NCBI RefSeq assembly: GCF_027580225.2
Contig: NC_073337.2
Coordinates: forward strand, 12,577,001-12,641,000
Source: Misgurnus anguillicaudatus
Lineage: Eukaryota; Chordata; Actinopteri; Cypriniformes; Cobitidae
DNA length: 64,000 bases
Direction: 5' to 3'
The notes below the pieces were generated by a model. It saw only the letters and a list, made by a program, of their open reading frames with translations. It made no database searches and had not been told where the DNA came from. The position numbers were made by a program, and so were the translations under genes. Position 1 is the first letter of the stretch. Each line of letters opens with the position of its first letter. Below, piece by piece: positions 1 to 11,330 of the stretch.

Positions 1-101
1 GTTGAATAACAATGTTCATTAAAATAAAACGAAGCAAATGAACACAGCACAACATATTTCCTTTCCTGTGTAGACGTGCTTCTCATTGGTACAGAAAGTT
101 C

Positions 102-280
102 CACTCTTAAAAATAAAGGGGCTTAAAATGTTCTTACAGCTTTGCCATACAAGAACCATTTTTGTTTCCTTAAATAACCATTTGGTCAGAGGTTTTCTTT
201 CTTATCTTTTTATAATCTGACTAATGTTTTGTATCACAAAGAAACTTTTGCAAAAAAGAAAGGTTCTTTATAGACTCTAA
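102..280. repeat. Dispersed fish repeat, CTCTTAAAAATAAAGG type
   Basis: The stretch opens with ACTCTTAAAAATAAAGG, has an AAGAACCATTTTTG motif about 60 bases on, and ends with AAAGGTTCTTTATAGAC. The same word set recurs at 480-530 and 30525-30605, so this is an interspersed family. Ends are not exact and no gene is visible. The family link is from recall of fish intergenic repeats. Confidence 0.5.
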
Positions 281-329
281 TGTAGGGTATAAAATGTAGG
301 GATATTTTCAACCCAACATTGCAAAAAGT

Positions 330-478
330 GACAAACCCAGAACATTTTTAGATTTCACCCAACAATGGTTTAAAACAACCCAGCATTTTGGGTTAAAACA
401 ACCCAGCACAGGTTAATTTCCAACAATTGGGTTGGTACCTTTTTGACCCATAATAAATAACCCAGTATATTTAAGAGT
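330..478 (-). repeat. AACCCA/TGGGTT-rich MITE fragment
   Basis: Short inverted AACCCA and TGGGTT words alternate through the block, and it closes with TATTTAAGAGTGC. The same family lies at 39918-40060 in the other orientation. It appears to be inserted between the two halves of the CTCTTAAAAATAAAGG-type repeat at 102-280 and 480-530. Confidence 0.5.
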
Positions 479-571
479 GCAGAACCATTTAGACAAAAAG
501 TTTTTTTATGGCATTGTAAAGCATAATTTTTAAAAGTGGAAAATATTAATATATTTTTCCCTTTGTTTTTA

Positions 572-1060
572 ATTACCATACTTTCTGGACTATAAGCCGC
601 ATCATTCAAAAATGCATCATTAAGATGAAATAACATATATAAGTCACAGTTGACTATACGTCACGTTTATTTAGAAAATTATTTTACAAAATCCAAGCCG
701 AAGAACAGACATTTAATCTGGAAAGACAAGTTATTCAACTAAACAATAGCAGACAGAACAGGAGGCTGAATAGATGTGTGTAAATTAAAGTAATATTATC
801 AGTTATTTAAACGATAAACCATAGCATACTGAACTTACCTGGAAGGTTGAATAGGCTAAATTAACCGAACAAGCAAACTAGCGTGAAGTTCGCATACTCG
901 TCATTCCACATTACTGAATCCATTGAATTACATAAATACAGAAGCAGTATATGGCGGACTCTCGCAGCTGTAGACGGTAATGCTGTCTCTTGCCTCATAA
1001 ATAAAAAAAATTAATTCATACTGACCTGACTATAAGACGCAGCACCAGCCAAGTTAAGAA
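572..1060. mobile_element. Non-autonomous element with GGACTATAAGCCGC / GACTATAAGACGC ends
   Basis: The left end carries CTGGACTATAAGCCGC and the right end GACTATAAGACGCAGC, the signature of a widespread vertebrate interspersed repeat. There is no coding capacity and no clear target duplication. The superfamily cannot be decided from the sequence alone. Confidence 0.45.
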
Positions 1061-1182
1061 AAAAAACTAAAAAAAATTCCCATCCTACAGATAGGACAGA
1101 TAAATTTATGCACCCCTTTGTCAACATTTTTGATCAACTTTCCAAAAAGAGAACAACTATCTTCTGAACATTTTAAAAAATA

Positions 1183-1506
1183 GGTAACACTTTACAATAA
1201 GGTTCATTAGTTAACATTAGTTAACTACATTAATTAACATGAACTAATAATGAACTGCACTTATACAGCATTTATTCATCGTTGTTAATGTTAATTTCAA
1301 CAATTACTAATACTTTTATAAAAAGTTTGTTAATGTTAGTTAATGCACTGTGAACTAACATGAACAAGCAAATAAAGCTTTATTTATATTAACTAACGTT
1401 AACAAATATTAATAAATACTGTAACAAATGTATTGCTCATGGTTTGTTCATGTTAGTTAATACATTAACTAATGTTAACTAATGAACCTTATTGTAAAGT
1501 GTTACC
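1183..1506. mobile_element. Palindromic hAT-like MITE
   Basis: The ends are inverted copies beginning GGTAACACTTTACAATAAGG, and the inverted homology runs through much of the 324 bp, so the element could fold as one long hairpin. An exact 8-bp duplication AAAAAATA flanks it (1175-1182 and 1507-1514), as expected of hAT transposition. It has no coding capacity and resembles the palindromic short elements described in zebrafish. Confidence 0.85.
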
Positions 1507-1524
1507 AAAAAATATATACCCTAA

Positions 1525-2046
1525 GGGGGCGTGCACACCAAACGCGTTTATGGCATTAGCAGGCGCCTTTTTTGAATGATTTTCTATGGGCAGTGAGCTT
1601 TATGCCGTCTGCTGCAGCACGCGTTTTTGAAGGAGCGCTGAGAGCGGAAAAGCGTCCAATGTCATTCGAGTCTTTCCATTGTCCAATCGAATAAGGGGAG
1701 AGGCGGGCCTTACGTCGTGGCGACGGAAGTTTACCGTAATTTGGAACAACCAGACTGCACTTACTCACTGTCTCCTGTGCTTGTGCATTTCTCACACTCG
1801 ATCAAGGTCAGAGCAAGCGTCTCTTTTTAAAGTTTATGCTAATATGACAGTTAACAGCAAAAGAACGCTCACGTTTTAATATTTGATTGACAAGACAGCT
1901 GACTCGGTGGTTGCCTAGCAATATATATATAAATAAGCAATATAAAAAGCTGCGACGCACTGCTCTGTTTTAAAGTGACCCAAAAAGGCAGTGCGGTGCG
2001 CCTTGCTTTTCCAAGCGTTTAAAACGCGTTTGGTGTGATTGGCCCC
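1525..2046. mobile_element. Harbinger-like MITE A
   Basis: The left end GGGGGCGTGCACACCAAACGCG and right end CGCGTTTGGTGTGATTGGCCCC are imperfect inverted repeats. TAA flanks both sides (1522-1524 and 2047-2049), matching PIF/Harbinger target choice. The GC-rich interior contains short frames that I read as chance. Confidence 0.75.
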
Positions 2047-2049
2047 TAA

Positions 2050-2587
2050 GGGGCGTGCACACCAAAGCTTTTACGCCAGCAGCTGGCGTATGTTTTCAAC
2101 TGTTTCAAATAGAAGTGCGGCTTTTTTCAAAAAAGCCAGCAGCTAGCATTTTTTCAGTGCTGAAAGCCGTCTCTCTATACGGTTTTTCCACAGTCAAAGC
2201 GCTCAGCTGAAGAAAGCTGGCAGTAGTCGTTTGCCGGGCGTTTTTTTAACCACGTAAAAAGACGTTAGTGCTTTTACGCCTGCAGCCGGCGCATGTTTTC
2301 AAATGATTCCAACGGGAAATTTTGCGTTTTTCAAATAAGCCGGCGCTCAGCGCTGAGCATCGATAGTTAAAAGAGATTTAACTTTGGGTGAAAAGCTCTG
2401 CTCGTCAATGTCAGTTCTCACACGGCCGTCCAATCACAGTGGAGGAGTGGCGGGACAAGTATCACAACAAACCGGCTCACAGCTCAAGTATCACAGCTAA
2501 AAAGCACTCGGCTGAATAAACAGCTGGCAATCGGTGTCCTTCAGGCGTTTTCAGCCGCGTTTAAAAGTTTTGGTGTGCACAACCCCT
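2050..2587. mobile_element. Harbinger-like MITE B
   Basis: The left end GGGGCGTGCACACCAAAGC and right end GTTTTGGTGTGCACAACCCC are inverted repeats, flanked by TAA at 2047-2049 and 2588-2590. It abuts MITE A and shares its TAA. A truncated third copy lies at 7866-8225. No coding capacity. Confidence 0.78.
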
Positions 2588-2590
2588 TAA

Positions 2591-3148
2591 GATTGATGGT
2601 CTCAAACCTAGTCTGTTCTTGTTGGACAGTTACTGTAGCAGATTGATTTCCAGGAAACACCCTAACTGATGAAAAATGTATAGCTTGAAGACTGTAAGTT
2701 GCTTTGATGAAAGCGTCTACCAAATGCATTAATATAAATGTAACCATTGGCAAGATAAAAAAAAACACATTAGCAGTGCAATTACTGGCTAACACGAATT
2801 AGCCCGAGGAGAAATATTGCTCTAGAGGCAGAGGACTTCATGTCTTTAAGAGTTCTCAATCAATCAACTGTCCTCTGAAATGTAATAAAGCTATAAATAC
2901 AGTGGCATTAAGATACTGAGTTTGATCAATTACTAGGAGTGTTTGTCCCGACAAATCTTTCAACAAACTATTTTTGGACTGATTCGACACATTTTTAATT
3001 AAGTAACGAGGTCATTTAATACTGCCCTTGTATCTTCATTATAATATGTATCTTCTTTCTGATTCCAAAAAAAGATTTGCATGTCTAACATTGCACGAAC
3101 AACTTACTGATATAATTGGTATTAGATACAGTAATGCTAGAGCAACAG
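2591..3148. other. Unannotated AT-rich sequence
   Basis: I see no gene, splice-bounded exon or terminal inverted repeat here. The short frame ending in the 2540-2795 region overlaps the end of MITE B and reads as chance. Confidence 0.4.
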
Positions 3149-3934
3149 TTTAAAGGACAAGTTCGGTATTTTACACTTAAAGCCCTGTTTTCAGATTGTT
3201 TATGATGAAATAGAACAGTTTTGACTGAAATTTCGACATATGCGGCTGCCCCGAGAATTTTCGGGTGTTTGTTGCTACAATGGGTGTATAGGTGCACTGG
3301 AACAATCCTTCCTAAAATGCATTAAACTTTCGTTTACAAAGATGTGAAACTCACCGAGTGGTCAGGGGTCTTCACTGATATGTTCATATAACAATCGCTG
3401 CAAAAGATGCTTTCCAACAGGTATATTATCATTCGTTGTAAACTTGTTGACCTATTTTTCCAAACGCCTCACACCCAGATATTCTTCCGCTGAGAGCTTG
3501 AATAATAGACTCCAGCCCAGTTGGTGGCGATAATCCGCCTTTGCCAATTGCAAGAATACAAACAAGGTTCCAGGCGCGGAGTAATACCGTACCTCACAGA
3601 AAATCTAATACAAGTCAATGGAGTTGGCAAAAACTACGATAAAACCTGTTGGAAAGCATCTTTTGCAGCGATTTTTGTGTGAGCACACCAGTGAACACCC
3701 CCGACCACTCGGTGAGTTTCGCGTCTTTGTAAACGAACGTTTAATCCATTTTAGGAAGGATTGTTCCAGTGCACCTATACAGCCATTGTAGAGGTGGGAG
3801 GTGAAACAACAAACACACGAAAATTCTCGGGGCAGCCGCATATGTCGAAATTTCAGTCAAAACCGTTCTATTTCATCATAAACAATCTGAAAACAGGGCT
3901 TTAAGTGTAAAATACCGAACTTGTCCTTTAAAAA
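3149..3934. mobile_element. Long-TIR DNA element (AAAGGACAAGTTCGGTATTT ends)
   Basis: Inverted arms of about 270 bp (roughly 3151-3425 and 3655-3931) start with AAAGGACAAGTTCGGTATTT and surround a spacer of about 230 bp. The arms match over most of their length with small indels. TTTAAA at both ends makes the exact duplication ambiguous. Two short minus-strand frames, one in each arm, are homologous only because the arms are, and they do not look like protein genes. Confidence 0.8.
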
Positions 3935-4730
3935 GAATCATGCTGAGCAACTTGTTCAAAGATCATTAATATAACCAACTGCACATCTGGTTTAATGCCA
4001 CATTTGTGTGAAGATAACTTTATTGCCCCTTGTGTATGGGGTTTGTTAATGTAAACATGAAATTTCCACATTTGCAGCCTTCAAAATCTAGTATTGCATG
4101 TAAGATCCTATAAAAGGGTGTTTTGTACATACATATGGCAGACTATAACAATTTCTTATCTTTTGTGATGCTACTATTGTATTAGTTTGTCTTCAATAAC
4201 TGCATAAAAATAATGCTTCTTACTGTAAGTCTGTAGCATTGTTTTGACATTATTTTCTATAAATATTTAGCTTTTAATTTTTTTTTTCAGTAGAAACCTA
4301 TTTTGCATTTATTTAAGTTGTCTGTTTTGTTATTTTACAAGAAATCCTCATTAGGTTGCATGCTGGCCTACATGCTCATGCTCATTATACAGTATATGGG
4401 TGGAGGGTGCCCACATCTATATTTTTTCAGGGGGGCAGAATTGTCTGTCCTAAGGTTAACTACGAACTTTGACCCAATACAATTTATCAAAGTGTGGTGC
4501 ATCAATCATACACTTCACTTTGTGCAGTTATAAGACAGCTGAGAGGCATAAGTGCTATCTCTCATTCAATAAAACTGCAAAATGTTATGGAGTGCATAAT
4601 ATGACCCATCAAATTGGAGAAAAACGTGAAGTGGGAGAAACCACACCGTCTCCATGACAACCCCAACCTGTGTGGCTGAGCCAAGGAATCAAGCGGAGAT
4701 ATCCAATAAATATACCTAAAATGTCGACTC
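3935..4730. other. Unannotated AT-rich sequence
   Basis: No exon, RNA gene or terminal repeats are recognisable. The short open frames here have no recognisable domain. Confidence 0.4.
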
Positions 4731-4733
4731 TTA

Positions 4734-5145
4734 AGCCCGGAATACACTGCACGATTTTTGTCCTCTTATAAGATCATTAGCTTATCACACTGTGCGACAT
4801 GTATCGCTTAAACTCGGGTACGATAGGCATGTAGACTGTACGATGATGACGCGGAAGCTTCGGTGCTAGCGTCACACATTGCGCAACGTCACCAGCATGC
4901 GCTCGTGGTAAACAAATACCGGCACGCAGGTCGTAGCAGCAAACACACTGTGCGGTGATCGTGCCGAATTTCTGACACTGACACACATCGTAGGCTATCT
5001 TTGGACGCAAAACCGGGAAAACGGCCGTACGATATAGGACCACGATGGAGGATGGAGAGCCACGATCACAGAAATCGCGACGATAGTTTCACGATGGCAA
5101 TCTTTCGTCTGGGACAGCCAATAATCGTGCAGTGTATCCCGGGCT
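4734..5145. mobile_element. Harbinger-like MITE (AGCCCGGAATACACTGCACG ends)
   Basis: The ends AGCCCGGAATACACTGCACG and its mirror (CGTGCAGTGTATCCCGGGCT) are near-perfect inverted repeats. TTA flanks both sides (4731-4733 and 5146-5148). The 412-bp interior is GC-richer than its surroundings and non-coding. The end sequence resembles that of the element at 15386-15889. Confidence 0.85.
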
Positions 5146-5148
5146 TTA

Positions 5149-7066
5149 GGCTTATACATATTTGAGATGAATAAATTACATGTATTGCATTTTCAGTAAA
5201 AAAATATAACATTGAGATTTAAATGAATGTAAAACTAAAGGATTCAACACCAAACATCACATATGTGTGAAAGTTTATGTATATTTATCTTGCACATCTA
5301 TAATGACAATGATTAGCTCCTATACAGTAAACATTTAAGCGCCTCAAAAAGATTCTTCATTGATTCAGTCTCTTAGCAACAGAGACATGAGATGAACTAC
5401 ACTATGTGACAAGCAACATTGTTCTAATATTAAGTTTTGGAAGCTCGTCCAAGAGCATCCAGGATGCTTCAAAACAGACTTTCCAATCATCCAAACATGC
5501 AAACACACTCAAATGCTTTTTTCTCATTCTACCACCTTGTTTTTCTTCGTTCAGTCGCTCCTGTAAGTCCTAATCAAGATGCATGCATTTGCAATCAGCA
5601 TTTCGAGTGCAGAGGTAATTAAGTACTGGAGACACAGCAGTGGAATGGCTGTTTTTTCTGTCTGTGCGTACGCAATTATCTCCCCTCTGTCGACAGAGAC
5701 CTGAATGAAATAACAAGTATCATTAAAAGCAAACCGTAAAGTGCCGCTTCTTAAGCCGTGGTGTTTTTTTAGAAATGCACTTAGGAATTGACCTTAATTC
5801 ATCTTCTAACAAAGAATGGATATGATAGCTATAGCATTTCTGAGAATGGTCATTATCTGCGAGTGGTAGCTCTAAAACTTTACTTTGTACTAACTCTATA
5901 ACATGTAATGTAATGTTACTTGTTGCGGTCACGGTTAGTTTGGACAAAAACACAGATTAACATGGAATTGCTGATTTTCTTACTTTAATCCATTATATAT
6001 TGCCATTGACATTTATTTATTTATTTATTGACAGACGTTTTTTCTGTACGTTCAAGTGTCACAAACATTATCCGAGTTGATAATGTGATACTTGTCACGT
6101 AGTTCCAGGATGTTACATGCTTAACTATATTCACATCTGTTCATTATCTCTACTGATGTTAAAAGCCTTCCAACATATTGGCTTTTAAGTGGAAAGCATT
6201 CACAGTGAGTTGCAGGAGGGCAATGTCGATTGGGCTTTAATGAGCCCACTCGCGGCAAAGAAAAGGGTACTTGAATTTAACAATGGAGATGGTAACATCA
6301 GTCAACTTCTGTTTTCAGCATCACAAAACTGGAGTGGGACCGTGGATGGAGTGAGAAAATAAATGAAAGCATAGAGATAAAATCGTTTCAGTGCTAACGT
6401 TTCTTTAGCCATTTTCTTCTAATGTTGAATTAATTGACTGTTTGAGGTCTGACTCACCCAAAAAAAAAATTTGCGGGTGAGAGATGTCCCCGCCGCTTTA
6501 TGTCCAAGTTGATTGTATCCTGAGTCCAAACCACTTATTGGTTATACTCGCATGTCCACACGGGCGCGCTAGTGCGCGCGGCAAAAATGACGTCAACACA
6601 GAGTGGGCGGTTGTGCGCGTTGGGTGCGAGACCCCATTTCGGGTGGAGGCACGGCATTTTTTGTAACTGTGCGCGCGGCTCCGCATCCGAAAATGACCAA
6701 ACTCGGCAGGCCTGTGACGTATCTCTTTGATCAATCCAAGCAAAACAATGTACTATATATTTACCTGACACTCTGGAAGTAAACAATGGAAACTTTGCAG
6801 TTTAAAACACAAATTATTTTACATGATTCAGAATGTTTGGCTTATATGCCAAAATTTAATTTGAAGATAATACTAGCCTGAATTTACAGCCTTAGACAAT
6901 AAGAGATGCTAATTGACATGTAAAGCATACAACTAAAATGTATTATTTTTAGGCAATTTTCATAGATTAAATCACAATCATATGCCGACGTTGAAAAAAT
7001 ATTACATTTATGCAATTAAATTAATTTCTAAAGGTTATAGTGGTTGCAAATACAACACCAACAACA
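5149..7066. other. Unannotated region
   Basis: No gene is supported. A GC-rich patch at about 6545-6700 has a TGACGTCA word and alternating CG dinucleotides and could be part of an older DNA element, but I cannot define paired ends. Overlapping short frames at 6484-6786 on both strands look like by-products of that GC-rich patch. Confidence 0.4.
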
Positions 7067-7556
7067 TATGCATGGGGGAATCTCCTCAACCACCACCAAT
7101 GTGTAGCATCCACCTGGATGATGCGACGGCAGCCATATTGCGCCAGAACGCCCACCACACACCAGCTTATTAGTAGAGAGGAGACAGACTGATAGAGCCA
7201 ATTAGTATGAGGGATGATTAGTAGGCAAATGGGCAAGTTTGGCCAGGATGCCGGGGAACACCCCTACTCTTTTTCGAAGGACATCCTGGGATTTTTAATG
7301 ACCACAGAGAGTCAGGTCCTCGGTTTAACGTCTCATCCGTAGGACGGTGCTTTTTTGACAGTATAGTGTCCCCATCACTATACAGGGGTGTTAGGACCCA
7401 CACAGACCACAGGGTGAGCACCCCCTGCTGGCCTCACTAACACCTCTACCAGCAGCAACCTGGTTTTCCCAGGTGGTCTCCCATCCAAGTACTGACCAGG
7501 CTCAGCCCTGCTTAGCTTCAGTGGGCATGCTGTCTTGGGCTACAGGGTGATATGGC
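7067..7556 (-). mobile_element. SINE3-type SINE (5S rRNA-derived head)
   Basis: Read on the minus strand, the copy begins with a 5S-rRNA-like head containing GAAGCTAAGCAGGGCTGAGC and TACTTGGATGGGAGACCACC, the internal-promoter part of 5S RNA. A body of about 350 bp follows and ends near CCACATTGGTGGTGGTTGAGG-like sequence. This copy stops before the TTTATATAGCGC tail seen in the copy at 26433-26965. It is mobilised by a LINE and encodes no protein. Confidence 0.9.
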
Positions 7557-7865
7557 ATGACTTGAAGGGCATACATGTTTAGATACACACAGAAGCCATT
7601 CATTAAACTTTTCAAACCTGCAGGAGGAACACAATACCACATGTCTCGCACAACACACATCCACACAAACCCATGCTCTCTATAACAGCTCCAAATAGCA
7701 ACAATGCTTCATGCAGCGTCTTCCAAACACAATTGGTTGGGTGATTGAACTGTGTAATTAGGTGTAATTAACACTCATTAGGGTTGTTAAAGGTCCCCCA
7801 TGTCAGGCCTGGGGCACAGGTGTAGGGTTTGGCCATGTTTTAATGTCTCCAAATCAGCTTCCCTA

Positions 7866-8225
7866 GGGGCGTGCACACCAAAGCTTTTACGCCGGCGGCC
7901 GGTTCCAAAGAAAGCGTGGTGTTTTTCAAAAAAGCCAGAAGCTGGCATTTTTGTTGCGCTGCAGAGTTGAAAAATATTCTAATTTGGGTAAAAAGCTCAG
8001 ATCGTCAAAGTCAGTTCTTACACGGCCGTCCAATCACAGTGGAGGAGGGGCGGGACAACTATCACAACAATCAAATGGCACGTCGTACAACGACTGATAA
8101 ACAAAGCAGAAGTATGACAGCAACCAAAGCACTCAGCTGAAGAAAGCTGGCAGTCGGCTGAAAAAAAGCTGTCAGTCGGCGTCCGCCTGGCGTTTTCAGC
8201 TGCGTATGTTTTTAATTGTTTCCAA
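7866..8225. mobile_element. Truncated copy of MITE B
   Basis: It opens with GGGGCGTGCACACCAAAGC and shares several blocks with 2050-2587, including ACGGCCGTCCAATCACAGTG. The right terminal repeat is missing: after CGTTTTCAGC it switches to a block resembling the left part of MITE B (2080-2115) and then to unrelated (AAT)-rich DNA. Confidence 0.65.
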
Positions 8226-8996
8226 TAAATAAATAAATGCTGTGATATATCTGCTGTGATCCTCGCTCCTCCCGCTCGACACCTCCAGGATTTTGCGATT
8301 TTCCGGTTTAGGGACTCAAGATTAAGATGACATGAGCAGAAACAGCATTGGTTATGTGAGCTTTAAACTTAACATCCAAAATGTGGTGTTAAAGTACAAA
8401 TACTCATTCAAAGATATAAGTACTTGAAGAACTTGGATGTAAAAGTTCCCTTTCGTTCCTTTTAAAAGGCAGCAGTGGTCTGTCTTTAGGTGGACATAAT
8501 GAGCATGCGGTTCGGCTTTGCAAATGGAGCAGCAGTGCAGAGCCCCCATACGCTGTATGAAGCTGAACACCCGCTATGAAACTAATGAGCCTGCTTTGAT
8601 AACTGCGACACGGAGTAAAAATCTATGTGAGGCCAGGGCTTTACCTCACCTCATGAGACCGATCTGAGGGCACAGTACAATAAAGCAAATCTCAAATCAG
8701 AATTTGAAATGAGTTTTAAATGAAGATAGTGATAAAAAGTTCTGATCTCAGGACAGGTGCCGACTGCCGAGTGATATAAACTTGGGATGGGAAGGGATAT
8801 AGGAATCTCAAAGGCTCGTCTGTGCAGGCGAGATTGAATAAAGACCTTAACAAGCAGATTAACAAAAAAAGAGAGCAACTATAGCAAAAACTCATTAGTC
8901 AATGTTCACACATACACAGTCCACGACAAGCACACTCAGTTTATTCTCCTATATTCTTTTCACCATACATTCTACACAGTTATTTAATGTACTTTG
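8226..8996. other. Unannotated region
   Basis: No gene or paired terminal repeats are seen. Short minus-strand frames near 8352-8878 have no recognisable motif. Confidence 0.35.
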
Positions 8997-9589
8997 AAGG
9001 ATTACTCCACTTTGATAAAAATAATCCTGATAATTTACTCACCCTCATGTCATCGAAGATGTTTATGTGTTTCTTTCTTCAGTCGAAAATATGTTTCGCG
9101 GAAAACATTCCAGGAATTTTCTCCATATAGTGGACCTCAACGGTTTACAGTTTTAATGCAGCTTCAAAGGGCTCTAAACAATCCCAACTGAGGCATTAGG
9201 GTTCGTCATTTTCATCAAACAATAGAACAATATGTACTTTAAAAACACAATATCTCGTCTTGCACTAGCCATGTGACATGCCAACACAACCTTTACTTAA
9301 TCACGTCAAAAGGTCACGCATTACATATGCGATAAGCGCACTTGCAGACCATTTTAAACAATAAATGGTAACACTTTACTGAAGATGTGTTTATAAGACT
9401 AACATGACACCTTCATATTCATGACATGACACATGTCATGAACATGAAAGATATGTTATGCATGTATATGACAAGTGTCATTCGCTCAATTATGTCACTT
9501 TTAATGCAAAGATGACATTGTTTGAAATGTCTTTGTTATGACAACTTAACATAAACCAACGCATCATAACTTGTCACGACAACTTGCAG

Positions 9590-10218
9590 CCCAGTCTCAC
9601 GAAATTTCGTGATATAGTCACGTAACTTTTTGATTATTTTTTCGTGATATGTCACAAATTTTCACATTTTTTTGTGATCGTATCACAAATTTCTGTTTAC
9701 ATGTAATTGTCACGTATTGGTTACTCAACTGTTTTGTCCTATTTTCTTACACGTTGCTTCGGTTTAGGGTTAGATTTACATAAAATGACATCCCTACCCA
9801 ACTCTAACCCTAACACCAGGCGACAATGGTTTAAAAATCGGAAAATATAAAAAAATTAATTTGTGATACGATCACGAAAAAATTAGGAAATTCATGACAA
9901 TATCACGAAAAAAGAATTTAAAAAGTTACGTGACTATATCACGAAATTTCGTGAGACTGGGTAGCGAAAATATAAAAAAATATTCAGATTTTTTTTTATA
10001 AACCAATACTTAACGGACATCCTAACGCAAACACCAAATCTAACCCTAAACCGAAGCGACAATGGTTTGAAAATAGGAAAAAGCAGTTCAGTAACCAATA
10101 CGTGACAGTTACACGTAAACAGAAATTTGTGATACGATCAAGAAAAATTTGTGAAAATATCACGAAAAAAGAATCAAAAAGTTACGTGACTATATCACGA
10201 AATTTCGTAAGACTGGGT
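9590..10218. mobile_element. Inverted-repeat element CCCAGTCTCACGAAATTTCG, with a partial duplicate
   Basis: CCCAGTCTCACGAAATTTCG at the left end is mirrored at about 9940-9961 (CGAAATTTCGTGAGACTGGG) and again near 10217. The block is thus one palindromic unit of about 370 bp plus a second half-unit of about 255 bp. The repeated words CACGAAATTTCGTG and GTTACGTGACTATATCACG are self-complementary. No coding capacity. Confidence 0.65.
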
Positions 10219-10559
10219 AGCAACTTAACATTACCAAGATAACATAACTTGTCATAAAACTTTTAAGCGTCATAATTTAGACGCTGCCACTGAAAATGTT
10301 CAGTCTCCTTTGTTCTTACACCTAGACCGTGGAACATCGAGGCCATCCAATTGGACGACCTCAATAATCTAGCCTGAGTATGGACATGTAGCATGTAGTG
10401 ATTAAGTGTTAATACTTATTGTTAATAAACAGACACGTCCAAAGATTATATGTAACTTTATGTATGTACACAATACATTAAAAACTGACAACTAACAGAA
10501 CTTGTTTTAAAATTTTCTGACAAAGAAAAAAATAACAAAAATATTTTAATTGGATTAAC

Positions 10560-11330
10560 ATTAAATTAATGTTTTTGCAGCGATATGGACCAAATGTTGC
10601 ATGGCTTAACCCACCATTGCAGAGTAATCGCGGATACCCGCATGAAAGTGTCTCAAACGGGTGGATTGTGACATTCCTAAAATTCACGAGCGGGGATGCG
10701 GGCGGGTGTGTGTCTAAATGTATGTCTAAATTACCATTACATGCACAACATATGACATTTGACCCATCACGTCACTACCACTGCGACAGTGCGCGACCTT
10801 TGTTGATGCTTCTCGTAGCCTAGTTGGAGCGAGCATTGCAGGAGTTGCATAAAGTTTTGCCGTTTGATAGGCGGAAGCTGGGAACGTCTTATCTTAGAAA
10901 GCATGAGACGAGACTTAGGAGCACAGCAGCGGTTGTGTAGGTAGGTTGCATTTTTTCTTGTTTTTTTTTTCATTAATAGGTCCATTTGTGTATAGTTCTC
11001 AGGTTCCATTTGTGCCGATGGTAGGCTACTTGAATGGCGCAAAACAAAGCGCACTTTAGCCTGTTTCATTAGCCGATTCATAACGCTGTTGTGATGTTGA
11101 GAGGTATGTGATAAAAATTGGAATGATTTTAGCGTGTGTGATTTATGCGGGTAAGGGTCGGGTAACGGGCCAAATATTAAAGGGTCAGGGCGGGTGCAGA
11201 TTTAATTTTGATATTATCACGGGTGACAGGTCGGATCTGGTGCTGAACTTTGCGGGTAGGGGCGGGAGTGGGTCTCCAAAAATGGACTCGTGCAGGACTC
11301 TGCACCATTGTACTGTTTTCATTTAATTTG
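10560..11330. mobile_element. GC-rich insert with GCGGGT words, probably a hAT fragment
   Basis: Between AT-rich halves of the hAT-like element lies a block with repeated GCGGG/GGGTCGGG words (10640-10710 and 11145-11300), reminiscent of subterminal regions of fish hAT elements. I cannot define terminal repeats. A 104-codon minus-strand frame (10767-11081) has no recognisable domain. Confidence 0.4.

Noticed and set aside
7440..7556. 5S rRNA gene
   Set aside because: The 5S-like words are fused to a SINE body and diverge from a functional 5S gene; the same fusion occurs at 26433.
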